A stretch of DNA of 64,000 nucleotides from Clostridia bacterium (lineage in GTDB: Bacteria > Bacillota > Clostridia > Oscillospirales > Acutalibacteraceae). The notes under the pieces were generated by a model. That model made no database searches. It saw only the letters and a program-made list of their open reading frames with translations, and was not told the DNA's origin. The stretch is from contig JAFWYB010000003.1 of NCBI GenBank assembly GCA_017517865.1, positions 22,066 to 86,065 of the forward strand. Reading direction: 5' to 3'. The number at the start of each line of letters is the position of its first letter. The stretch's first letter is position 1. Shown here in pieces: positions 16,853 through 24,064 of the stretch. Made by a program: the position numbers and the translations under genes.

Positions 16853-17029
16853 ATGATTTTCAAAGAAACAGGCATCAGACATCCGCTTTATGTGACAACA
16901 CTCAGTAACGGTGTGACTCTTCAGGTCTACGGTGAACGGGCTGAAGGTGACGACGGTAAGGTTTATCGCCACGTTGGTGAAGAGATTGCCGGGGTGTTAA
17001 TTACAGTAGGGTGGGAGTGTGAGGAGTAA
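16853..17029 (+). CDS. Small protein (58 aa) next to attR, unknown
   Basis: A 58-codon ORF starts at ATG 16853 with AAGGAG nine bases upstream. The protein begins MIFKETGIRHPLYVTTLSNG and has a beta-rich look (VTLQVYGE, GKVYRHVGEE, AGVLITVGWECEE). It is separated from the holin by a terminator, so it has its own or read-through transcription. Sitting between the lysis genes and the attachment site, it is in the usual place for a lysogenic-conversion or small accessory gene. No family is recognised. Confidence 0.55.
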   Translation: MIFKETGIRHPLYVTTLSNGVTLQVYGERAEGDDGKVYRHVGEEIAGVLITVGWECEE

Positions 17030-17098
17030 ATGCGATAGGTGTGTCAAAAATTAGTCAAACATACTAAAAAACCGCATAAACACTGAAGGTACTATATT

Positions 17099-17144
17099 TC
17101 TGCAAAACCGTTATGCCCCGGTTCAAATCCGGGTGGTACCTCCA
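17099..17144 (+). other. 3' half of tRNA-Cys, prophage attR
   Basis: The sequence from the anticodon loop (TCTGCAAAACC, anticodon GCA) through the T arm (CCGGTTCAAATCCGG) to TACCTCCA matches the 3' part of tRNA-Cys including the CCA. No matching 5' half lies immediately upstream, so this is a partial gene. It sits at the end of the phage genes and just before the native terminator. That is the scar left when an element integrates into the 3' end of a tRNA gene. The intact copy should be at the integrase end, outside the window. Confidence 0.85.
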
Positions 17145-17147
17145 AAA

Positions 17148-17180
17148 AACAAAGGACTTCGAAAGAAGTCCTTTGTTTTT
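17148..17180 (+). terminator. tRNA-Cys terminator
   Basis: A perfect 13-bp stem (17148-17160 with 17165-17177) with a GAAA loop and a following T-run lies directly after the tRNA-Cys fragment. It is the native terminator of the original tRNA. Confidence 0.85.
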
Positions 17181-17187
17181 TGTGTTT

Positions 17188-17316
17188 ATGTCCGCAGGAC
17201 ATAACTTCATTTATCTGCTTTAGCAGATAACTTCATTTGAGCGTAGCTCAACTTCGTTACGCTTGCGGACACAAAACGAAGTGTGCCTGACGGCACAATG
17301 AAGTTGCCCTACGGGC
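17188..17316. repeat. Array of short palindromes with AACTTCATT spacers
   Basis: Five different short palindromes lie in 129 bp: ATGTCCGCAGGACAT (17188-17202), TATCTGCTTTAGCAGATA (17212-17229), TGAGCGTAGCTCA (17238-17250), GTGCCTGACGGCAC (17283-17296) and GCCCTACGGGC (17306-17316). They are separated by near-identical spacers: ACTTCATT or ACTTCGTT three times, then the reverse complement ACGAAGT/AATGAAGT twice. Stems differ while spacers are conserved. The whole forms a nested inverted repeat. It fills most of the gap between the tRNA terminator and the next gene. The function is unknown. Confidence 0.8.
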
Positions 17317-17369
17317 AAACAGATTGACTTTTTTTGTTTGTTGTTATACAATAAACTTGAGGTGATTAT

Positions 17370-17732
17370 ATGGATTTTATTATTTATTTTTGTATATGTA
17401 TTTTTGCAGTAATAATTTTTGCTTTATACATCAGGAAAATTATAAAACCATATAAACAAAGAGAAAAAATTGAATCCAATTCATCGTCTTTGGAGATAAA
17501 AACTGAATTTGAAACTGTTAAGTTTCAGGCTGAAATAGTTAATTTGTTCTGTCGTGTTGATATGGTAGGAATCAAAACACCTAAAACTGTTACAATTTAT
17601 ACCGTTGAATTTAAAAATGATGATGAGTTAATTAAACTTGATATTCCTCAGGAAATGTATGATGGTCTTGAAATAGGACAAATCGGTGAAGTAACATTGG
17701 TTGAGGGGAAATTGTATAGTTTTATCGTTTGA
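17370..17732 (+). CDS. Membrane-anchored DUF2500-like protein
   Basis: The 120-residue protein has one N-terminal membrane helix (FIIYFCICIFAVIIFALYI), a short basic stretch, and a C-terminal beta domain (TVTIYTVEFKNDDELIKLDIPQEMYDGLEIGQIGEVTLVEGKLYSFIV). The pattern of an extracytoplasmic domain ending in Y-x-L-x-G-x-x-G-x-V-x-x-x-G-x-x-F resembles DUF2500. Its role is unknown. The RBS is TTGAGGTGA seven bases before ATG. It lies between two inverted tRNA-Cys fragments, so it may be cargo of a small inserted segment. Confidence 0.6.
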   Translation: MDFIIYFCICIFAVIIFALYIRKIIKPYKQREKIESNSSSLEIKTEFETVKFQAEIVNLFCRVDMVGIKTPKTVTIYTVEFKNDDELIKLDIPQEMYDGLEIGQIGEVTLVEGKLYSFIV

Positions 17733-17765
17733 TTTAATTATATGTTAGTAAAGGAGTAGAGTTTT

Positions 17766-17933
17766 ATGAGGATGATTATTTTGATTAGTTCGTTTTTAGT
17801 TCTTATTTCTTGTATAGTTATGGCGATAGTGCAGATTAAAGAAAAGAAGTTTAAGTCCCCGTTTATGTTGTTGATAGTTTTTACTTTTTTTACTGCATTG
17901 TTTATGATTCTTAAAATGTTTGGTGTTTTATAA
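17766..17933 (+). CDS. Small two-helix membrane protein (55 aa)
   Basis: A 55-codon ORF begins at ATG 17766 after AAAGGAGTAG. The protein consists of two hydrophobic helices (MIILISSFLVLISCIVMAIV and PFMLLIVFTFFTALFMILKM) joined by a short basic loop (QIKEKKFKS). It follows the DUF2500-like gene by 33 bases and is probably co-transcribed. Small hydrophobic hairpin proteins of this kind can be toxins, immunity proteins or complex subunits; nothing here decides between them. Confidence 0.55.
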   Translation: MRMIILISSFLVLISCIVMAIVQIKEKKFKSPFMLLIVFTFFTALFMILKMFGVL

Positions 17934-17951
17934 TACTGATTTTTTATGATA

Positions 17952-18041
17952 AAACTAATGGTTCTAAAATGAGACGTACTCTCATGATGTTCACCCAAAA
18001 GTGAACCAAAGTCGAAAACCCTTGATTTATCAAGGGTTTTC
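17952..18041. repeat. Dispersed repeat, copy 1, ending in a hairpin
   Basis: This segment begins with a 25-base stretch also found unchanged at 35904-35928 (core GGTTCTAAAATGAGAC). Its downstream part, AATGAGACGTACT to GAACCAAAGTC (17968-18020), recurs with about eight changes at 39849-39902. It ends in a perfect 10-bp hairpin (18015-18024 with 18031-18040) plus T-rich sequence that could terminate transcription. A short in-frame reading NGSKMRRTLMMFTQK ends at TGA 18001, so it could be the 3' end of a lost gene. Confidence 0.7.
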
Positions 18042-18103
18042 AGCATTTTTAAGACCAACTTTTTGACTTTTTACCAACAGAACCAAAATCGTCATTTTTT
18101 AAG

Positions 18104-18127
18104 ACCACCCGGATTTGAACCGGGGCA
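18104..18127 (-). repeat. Inverted partial copy of the tRNA-Cys 3' arm
   Basis: On the minus strand this 24-base block is identical to 17114-17137 of the tRNA-Cys fragment (TGCCCCGGTTCAAATCC and onward). It contains the T arm only; the rest of a tRNA is absent. With the attR copy it brackets a ~1 kb segment in inverted orientation. Confidence 0.8.
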
Positions 18128-18157
18128 ATGTGCAAAACTGAATAAAAACTAATACAT

Positions 18158-18207
18158 AAGACCTGTTTTAAAGAAATCTGATTTCTGAAAAAAAGGTCTT
18201 TTTTTAT
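18158..18207 (-). terminator. Terminator region after the AraC regulator
   Basis: Outer arms AAGACCT (18158-18164) and AGGTCTT (18194-18200) enclose a perfect small hairpin AGAAATCTGATTTCT (18172-18186). A- and T-tracts flank the structure, so it could end transcription of the minus-strand regulator. Confidence 0.6.
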
Positions 18208-18209
18208 TG

Positions 18210-19163
18210 CTATTCAATATCCCTATATTTCTTCGGGCTCATACCGAACTGCCTTGCGAATATCCTGTGGAAATAGCTTTTGTTTTCATAGCCCACAGCC
18301 TTTGAAATCTCGTCAACTCCTATTTTTGTGTTTTTTAACAGATATGCTGCCTGAGACAGTCTTTTATCCTGCAAAAGCTCGGTGTATGTCTTGCCCGTAT
18401 GATTTTTTATTTCGTGGCTGAGCCAATAAAAATCATAATGCAGCAGCTTTGCCGCCTCGGTAAGGCTGCCGTTTTTGTAATTTTCTTCTATGTATTTGAA
18501 AATCTGAAGTATAGCTGCTTCTTCTTTTGACTGATAAGTAAGCTTGTCCGTATGATTGAGCAGCTGCATAAAAAGAAGTCCCATAGTCGTCTGGTTGATA
18601 TTTCTTTTGTTGGATGCATTGCTTGTAAGTGTCCACAAAAGATTTTCAATAAGATTCTGCACGGGGAGAACGTCGGAAACCTTAAAGTGCAGATAACCCG
18701 GGTTTTCTTCTTTGAAAAGCGACTCAATAAGGAACTTTTTTAAAGGCGTCTCTTCGGCACCTAACATTTCAAGTGTTTTGTGGAAAAACTGAGGAAGAAT
18801 GATAAAATTTACGGCTATATCATTGCCTGATGCAGGTAGAATTTCCTGCTTTGCATTCTGGCCGAGGAAAAGAAGCTCTTCTTCTGAAAGGTCAATGGTT
18901 TTACCGTTTATGATATGAGTAGTCTTGCCTGTGCACATATAAACCACCTCAACAAAATCGTGGGTGTGCTCGGGAAAATGAATGAATCTTGTGTGTGTTC
19001 TGATTGTAATGAGCTTTCCGTCCTTGAGAAGCTTTCTCGAAGAAATAATATTATCATCGTTTTCCGTATAAATACTGCTGTCTACTGTGCTTCTGCCGTC
19101 GAGTATTGCCTGCTCTTCATCGGTTACGGGAATAAGCTCTTTCAGAATTTCACGGTTTATCAT
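18210..19163 (-). CDS. AraC-family transcriptional regulator of the rhamnose locus
   Basis: The 317-residue protein has an N-terminal cupin-type sensor domain (FIHFPEHTHDFVEVVYMCTG, with the HxH and ELLFLG motifs) and a C-terminal double helix-turn-helix (about 215-317) ending RLSQAAYLLKNTKIGVDEISKAVGYENKSYFHRIFARQFGMSPKKYR, the AraC signature. It is transcribed divergently from rhaB, and the shared intergenic region holds paired half-sites and a weak -35. The sensor probably binds rhamnose and activates the rha promoter, as RhaR/RhaS-type regulators do. The ligand is inferred from the neighbours. Confidence 0.9.
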   Translation of the reverse strand: MINREILKELIPVTDEEQAILDGRSTVDSSIYTENDDNIISSRKLLKDGKLITIRTHTRFIHFPEHTHDFVEVVYMCTGKTTHIINGKTIDLSEEELLFLGQNAKQEILPASGNDIAVNFIILPQFFHKTLEMLGAEETPLKKFLIESLFKEENPGYLHFKVSDVLPVQNLIENLLWTLTSNASNKRNINQTTMGLLFMQLLNHTDKLTYQSKEEAAILQIFKYIEENYKNGSLTEAAKLLHYDFYWLSHEIKNHTGKTYTELLQDKRLSQAAYLLKNTKIGVDEISKAVGYENKSYFHRIFARQFGMSPKKYRDIE

Positions 19164-19211
19164 ATAATCACCTCTGTGAGATTATACATTTTTACGGTGT
19201 GAAAATCAATA

Positions 19212-19280
19212 CAAATAAGGATACTTTTTTAAGCAAATAAGGACCTTTAAAACACAGATACTTAGTGATATTATTATAAT
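19212..19280 (+). promoter_or_regulatory. rha promoter with two AraC-type half-sites
   Basis: Two direct copies of CAAATAAGGA lie at 19212-19221 and 19234-19243, 22 bp apart, i.e. two helical turns on one face. A perfect -10 TATAAT is at 19275-19280, but the hexamer 17 bp upstream (ACACAG) is a poor -35. The second half-site ends eight bases before that position. This is the layout of a class II AraC-activated promoter. Transcription would start near 19287, which rules out the ATG at 19279 as the rhaB start. Confidence 0.75.
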
Positions 19281-19329
19281 GAATTATTGTGAGGAGTTTT
19301 TTTGTATCAAGATTAAGGGGAACAGACGG

Positions 19330-20703
19330 ATGAACACTTATTATTTAGCTATTGACATCGGTGCTTCTTCGGGCAGACATATTCTCGGTCACATTGAAAA
19401 CGGCAAGCTCTGCCTTGAAGAAATCTACCGATTTGACAACAACATAAAAAATGAAAACGGTACTCTCATATGGGATATAGATAGCCTTTTTGCCCGGGTG
19501 AAAGCAGGTATAAAAAAGTGCAGGGAAATCGGAAAAATCCCGAAAACAATCGCCATTGATACCTGGGGCGTAGATTATGTGCTTCTTGACGAGAACAAAA
19601 AAGAAATTCTCCCCGCTGTGTCCTACCGTGACGGCAGAACTGTGGAAAGCCCAAAGGCAGTCAATAATATAATCAGTCAGGCTGAATTATATAAAAGAAC
19701 CGGTATACAAAAGCAAAATTTCAATACAATTTATCAGCTTTATGCGGATAAGCAAAGTGGTAAACTCAGTAAGGCAAAGCACTTTCTTATGATGCCCGAA
19801 TACCTTTCCTTTAAGCTGACAGGCGAAATCAGAAACGAATACACAAATGCAACCACTACTAACCTCGTTAATGCTGAAAATAAGCAGTGGGATAAAGAAA
19901 TACTCGATACTCTCGGCATACCGTATGAAATTTTTTGCTCTCTATCACTTCCGGGTACAGTTGTGGGTAGCTTCACAGAGCGGGTTAAAAATGAAATCAG
20001 CTTTGACAGTACGGTCATTCTCTGTCCTTCTCACGATACGGCTTCTGCCGTTGCGGCTTGCCCCGTTGACGGTGAAAGTGTATATATTTCATCAGGCACC
20101 TGGAGCCTCATAGGTACAGAAAATCCTGTTCCCGTACTCACCGAAAAGGCACTTGAAGCTAACTTTACAAATGAGGGCGGAGTAGAATATCGCTTCCGTT
20201 TCCTCAAAAACATTATGGGTATGTGGCTGTTTCAGAATATCCGCAGAAACATAAACAAAGAGCTTACTTATGATGAAATGATGAGCCTTGCAAAGACAAG
20301 CACCTTCACCGAAAAGATTGATCCCAACGACAATGCATTTCTTGCTCCCGAAAATATGATTGAGGCGGTAAGAAATTATCTCGGCAAGCCTGATTTGATG
20401 CTTGCTGACGTGCTTTCAAGTGTTTATCATTCCCTTGCCGAGTCTTACAAAAAAGCAACCGAAGAAATTGAAGACATCAGCGGCAAGGAAATCAAGGCAA
20501 TACATATTGTCGGCGGCGGCAGTAAGGATAAGTACCTCAATAAGCTCACGGCAGAATATACAGGCAAAAAGGTATACACAGGTCTTATGGAAGCCACGGC
20601 AACAGGAAACATACTTTCACAGATTATGTATAACAAAAAAATAACTCTCATCGAGGCGAGAGAAATCATTAAGAGAACCTTTGATATAAAGGAGGCAGAA
20701 TGA
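19330..20703 (+). CDS. rhaB: Rhamnulokinase
   Basis: The 457-residue sugar kinase of the FGGY family phosphorylates L-rhamnulose to L-rhamnulose 1-phosphate in the cytoplasm. The N-terminal LAIDIGASSGRH, IDTWGVDYVLL, HDTASAVAA and the C-terminal AIHIVGGGSKDKYLNKLTAEYTGKKV are RhaB signatures. Length is normal. An in-frame ATG at 19279 would add 17 residues, but it lies at the promoter -10, and family members begin a few residues before LAIDIG, so ATG 19330 is chosen. The stop overlaps the start of rhaA, giving translational coupling. Confidence 0.95.
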   Translation: MNTYYLAIDIGASSGRHILGHIENGKLCLEEIYRFDNNIKNENGTLIWDIDSLFARVKAGIKKCREIGKIPKTIAIDTWGVDYVLLDENKKEILPAVSYRDGRTVESPKAVNNIISQAELYKRTGIQKQNFNTIYQLYADKQSGKLSKAKHFLMMPEYLSFKLTGEIRNEYTNATTTNLVNAENKQWDKEILDTLGIPYEIFCSLSLPGTVVGSFTERVKNEISFDSTVILCPSHDTASAVAACPVDGESVYISSGTWSLIGTENPVPVLTEKALEANFTNEGGVEYRFRFLKNIMGMWLFQNIRRNINKELTYDEMMSLAKTSTFTEKIDPNDNAFLAPENMIEAVRNYLGKPDLMLADVLSSVYHSLAESYKKATEEIEDISGKEIKAIHIVGGGSKDKYLNKLTAEYTGKKVYTGLMEATATGNILSQIMYNKKITLIEAREIIKRTFDIKEAE

Positions 20704-21944
20704 TGTCAAGATATAGCGAAGCTAAAGAAATATATTCACGCTACGGCATCGACACGGATAAAGCACTTGAAGCACTTAAAAATGTATGTGTTTCCGTTCA
20801 TTGCTGGCAGGGTGACGATGTTATCGGATTTGACAGCAAGGAGGCTCTTTCCGGCGGTATTCAGACCACGGGTAACTACCCGGGCAAGGCATGCACTCCC
20901 GAGGAGCTTATGGCAGACTATGACAAGGCGTTTTCACTTATGCCGGGTAAAAAGAAGCTGAATCTTCACGCTTCTTATGCTATCTTTGAAGAGGGTGAAA
21001 CTGTAGGCAGAGACAAAATCGAGCCCAAGCACTTTAAAAAATGGGTGGACTTTGCAAGGGAAAGAAATATGGGTATCGACTTTAACCCAACCTTCTTTTC
21101 ACACCCTATGGTTAAGGATAATCTCACTCTTTCTTCACCTGACGAAGAGGTGCGTGCATATTGGGTAAATCACGGAAAAGCCTGCCTTAAAATTGCCGAA
21201 TACTTTGCAGAGGAAACAGGCATACCCTGTGTTATGAATATATGGATTCCCGACGGCTATAAGGATATTCCCGCCGACAGACTTTCACCGAGAATGAGAT
21301 TCAAAAAGAGCCTTGATGAAATTCTCGACACACCGTACAATAAAGAAATGGTATATGTAACTTTGGAATCAAAGGTATTCGGCATTGGTCTTGAAAGCTA
21401 CACCGTAGGCTCGGCTGAATTCTGCCTCTCATACTCCGATTACAAGGGCATTACTCCTCTTATGGATAACGGTCATTACCACCCGACAGAAATGGTAAGC
21501 GACAAGATTTCATCACTTCTTCTCTTTAACGAAAAGATTGCCCTTCATATAACAAGGGCAGTCCGTTGGGACAGCGACCATGTGGTTATTTTTGACGATG
21601 AAACCAAAGAGATAGCAAAAGAGATTGTCAGAAATGATGCACTTGAGAGAGTGTTCATTGCGACAGATTATTTTGATGCATCAATCAATCGTATTGCCGC
21701 TTGGGTAACGGGTGTCAGAAGCGTGCAAAAGGCGTTACTGTTTGCACTTTTACAGCCCGACGAAAAGCTGAAGCAGTTACAGAATGAAAGCAACTTTACT
21801 GAGATTATGTATCTTCAGGAAGAGATGAAAACTGCGCCCTTCGGCGATGTGTGGAATGAATATCTTGAGAGAGAAAATGTACCGACAGATTATCTTACAG
21901 AAGTTAAGAAATATGAACAGGAAGTTCTGGTGAAAAGAGTATGA
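20700..21944 (+). CDS. rhaA: L-rhamnose isomerase
   Basis: The 414-residue enzyme interconverts L-rhamnose and L-rhamnulose, the first step of the pathway. The conserved CWQGDDVIGF, GGIQTTGNYPGKA, KLNLHASYA, GIDFNPTFFSHP, MNIWIPDG and DNGHYHPTE motifs are present; they carry the metal- and substrate-binding residues of RhaA. The length matches the family. There are two adjacent in-frame ATG codons (20700 and 20703), both overlapping the rhaB stop, and AAAGGAGG lies upstream. The gene ends overlapping rhaD by four bases. Confidence 0.97.
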   Translation: MMSRYSEAKEIYSRYGIDTDKALEALKNVCVSVHCWQGDDVIGFDSKEALSGGIQTTGNYPGKACTPEELMADYDKAFSLMPGKKKLNLHASYAIFEEGETVGRDKIEPKHFKKWVDFARERNMGIDFNPTFFSHPMVKDNLTLSSPDEEVRAYWVNHGKACLKIAEYFAEETGIPCVMNIWIPDGYKDIPADRLSPRMRFKKSLDEILDTPYNKEMVYVTLESKVFGIGLESYTVGSAEFCLSYSDYKGITPLMDNGHYHPTEMVSDKISSLLLFNEKIALHITRAVRWDSDHVVIFDDETKEIAKEIVRNDALERVFIATDYFDASINRIAAWVTGVRSVQKALLFALLQPDEKLKQLQNESNFTEIMYLQEEMKTAPFGDVWNEYLERENVPTDYLTEVKKYEQEVLVKRV

Positions 21945-22756
21945 AGGATATTTTAGCTGCTCCCTTTGTGGAGGAAATGAAAAAGACCACCGCAAATATG
22001 TACCGTCTCGGCTGGGATGAAAGAAACGGCGGAAATATAAGCTATATGCTCGAGAAAAATGAGGTAGGGGAGTATCTTGACCTTAATAATGTAATCCGTA
22101 CAATTCCTACGGGCTTTGATGCAACCGATCTTACAGGTAAAATCTTTATCGTAACAGGTACGGGTAAGTACTTCAAAAATGTTACGGATGACCCAGAAAC
22201 AAACCTTGGTATTATCAGAATTGCCGAAGACGGCACAAAGGCTGAGCTCCTTTGGGGTTATAAAGACGGCGGTAAGTTTACAAGCGAGCTTCCTGCTCAC
22301 CTTATGAGTCACATGGCAAGACTTAAGGTTGACCCCGAGAACAGGGTTATAATGCACACACATCCGACACACACTCTTGCTATGAACTATGTTCACGAAC
22401 TCGACGAAAAGAAATTTACTCACACCCTTTGGGAAATGTGCACCGAGTGCATTGTAGTTTTTCCCGACGGTGTAGGTGTTCTTCCCTGGATGCTTTGCGG
22501 CACAAATGAAATTGGTGAAGCAACGGCAAAGAAAATGGAAGAATTCCGTCTTGTTGTGTGGGGCATGCACGGCATTTACGGTGCAGGTAAGACTATGGAC
22601 GAAACCTTCGGCCTTATTGAAACTGTTGAAAAGGCAGCTCAGATTTTTATGCTGACGGCACATCTACCAAGAATCAACACAATAAAAGATGAAGAAATGG
22701 TTGAGCTTGCGGAGTTCTTCGGTGTCAATTACAGAAAGGATTTTCTGAATATATAA
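21941..22756 (+). CDS. rhaD: Rhamnulose-1-phosphate aldolase
   Basis: The 271-residue class II aldolase splits rhamnulose 1-phosphate to dihydroxyacetone phosphate and L-lactaldehyde. It has RLGWDERNGGNISYML, the zinc ligands in MHTHPTHTLA and the later MHGIYGAGKTMDETFGLIETVEKAAQI, characteristic of RhaD. The length agrees with the family (about 270). The start overlaps the rhaA stop (ATGA), completing a translationally coupled BAD operon. No lactaldehyde reductase is visible nearby. Confidence 0.96.
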   Translation: MKDILAAPFVEEMKKTTANMYRLGWDERNGGNISYMLEKNEVGEYLDLNNVIRTIPTGFDATDLTGKIFIVTGTGKYFKNVTDDPETNLGIIRIAEDGTKAELLWGYKDGGKFTSELPAHLMSHMARLKVDPENRVIMHTHPTHTLAMNYVHELDEKKFTHTLWEMCTECIVVFPDGVGVLPWMLCGTNEIGEATAKKMEEFRLVVWGMHGIYGAGKTMDETFGLIETVEKAAQIFMLTAHLPRINTIKDEEMVELAEFFGVNYRKDFLNI

Positions 22757-22793
22757 TCAACCCGACAAACAATTATTTGCGGAGGATGAATTT

Positions 22794-24008
22794 ATGAATG
22801 TAAAGGAATATATCGAGAATAATTGGGATAATACAACCCGTTTATTTACAGAGGATGATGATACATTAATAGGCTTGCCGCATCCCTATACTGTGCCCTG
22901 TATAGAAGGGAAATTTCAGGAAATGTATTATTGGGATGTTTATTTCACAAATGTAGGTCTGATAAAATCGGGACGTTTGTCACAGGCAAAAAATAATGTG
23001 GATAATATGTGTTATCTGATAAATAAATTCGGATTTGTTCCTAACGGAAACCGCACTTATTATCTTTCCCGTTCACAACCACCTTTTCTTTCACAAATGG
23101 TTCGCTGCATTTACGAGCAGACGGGAGATATCAGGTGGCTTGATGAATGTTACAAGGCTCTTGAAAAAGAGTATAAATTCTGGGAAAATGAACGTCAGAC
23201 GCCCTGCGGACTTAACCGATATTACGGAAGCTTTAACCGTGATGAGCTGATGAGCTTTTGCGGACTTTTATGCAATCGCTTCAATATCGAAAAGCCTGAT
23301 GATGAAAGCATTGCAGAGTGTTACGGTAAGGCTATGTATTCTTTTGCGGAAAGCGGATGGGATTGCAACAGCCGTATGGGGCTTGACTGTTATAATTATG
23401 CTTGGGTGGATCTGAATTCTTTGCTGTTTGGTATGGAAAGTGATATGGCGTTTTTTTCTGCCGAGCTTAAAAACGGATGCGAGGCAATGTGGAATGAAAA
23501 AGCAAATAGCAGACGAGAGATGATGAAAAAGCTTTTATGGGACGATAAATCGGGGGCTTTCTATGATTATAATTTTGAAACAGGAAAACAAGCTGATATT
23601 ATATCGGCCGCACAGTTTTATCCGTTATTTTCAGGTGTATGCACTAAAGAAGAGGCTGAACGCACGGTTGAATTATTATCTGAAATCGAAGCAGAGTTCG
23701 GTGTGGCTTGCTGTGAAAAAAGAGAGGATTTATACGGCCTGCAGTGGGACTACCCGAACGGATGGGCTTGCCTGCAATATTCTGTAGTGCACGGGCTTTT
23801 GCGTTACGGCTACCGCAAGGAAGCACTTCGCATCGCTGAAAAATATAAGCGTTTAGTGGAAAAAGTCTTTGAAGAAACCGGAAAATTATGGGAAAAATAT
23901 GATGTTACAACGGGCACTGTTTCACATAATAAAGAATATGAAACTCCTGCTATTATGGGGTGGACGGCCGGTGTTTATATTGATTTTTGTTCCTTGACGG
24001 GAGAATAA
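22794..24008 (+). CDS. GH37 trehalase-like glycosidase, cytoplasmic
   Basis: The 404-residue protein has both trehalase signatures: EGKFQEMYYWDVYF (38-51) and LQWDYPNGW (316-324), plus PNGNRTYYLSRSQPP (83-97). The GH37 general acid fits Asp190 in SGWDCNSRM and the base fits Glu367 in LWEKYD. It lacks a signal peptide and is shorter than typical trehalases (about 500-550), missing mainly N-terminal sequence. Family members hydrolyse alpha,alpha-trehalose. Its place directly after rhaD raises the possibility that it acts on another alpha-linked disaccharide freed from a rhamnose-containing glycan. GH37 membership is firm, the substrate is not. Confidence 0.85.
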   Translation: MNVKEYIENNWDNTTRLFTEDDDTLIGLPHPYTVPCIEGKFQEMYYWDVYFTNVGLIKSGRLSQAKNNVDNMCYLINKFGFVPNGNRTYYLSRSQPPFLSQMVRCIYEQTGDIRWLDECYKALEKEYKFWENERQTPCGLNRYYGSFNRDELMSFCGLLCNRFNIEKPDDESIAECYGKAMYSFAESGWDCNSRMGLDCYNYAWVDLNSLLFGMESDMAFFSAELKNGCEAMWNEKANSRREMMKKLLWDDKSGAFYDYNFETGKQADIISAAQFYPLFSGVCTKEEAERTVELLSEIEAEFGVACCEKREDLYGLQWDYPNGWACLQYSVVHGLLRYGYRKEALRIAEKYKRLVEKVFEETGKLWEKYDVTTGTVSHNKEYETPAIMGWTAGVYIDFCSLTGE

Positions 24009-24064
24009 ATTCAAGAAGAGATAACTGTAAACAAAGAAAACAATGTCGCAAGGAGATTTTTTTT

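Larger units (their letters stand above)
1..17144. mobile_element. Prophage, right end (tail, lysis, attR)
   Basis: All genes from the left edge to 17029 run rightwards and follow a late phage order: tail protein with S74 chaperone, virion proteins, receptor-binding module, endolysin, holin. The block stops at the 3' half of a tRNA-Cys gene (17099-17144), the expected scar of integration into a tRNA. The integrase and the complete tRNA-Cys gene should lie to the left of the window. The left boundary is therefore not seen. Confidence 0.88.

Noticed and set aside
17188-17316. CRISPR-like array
   Set aside because: Spacers are the conserved part and stems differ; unit length is only ~20 bp and no cas gene is present.
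18104-18137. Complete tRNA on the minus strand
   Set aside because: Only the T arm and part of the acceptor side are present; no D arm or anticodon stem can be folded.
21953-22663. 236-residue minus-strand ORF opposite rhaD
   Set aside because: It is antisense to a well-conserved aldolase gene, Cys/His-rich by chance; no start signal.
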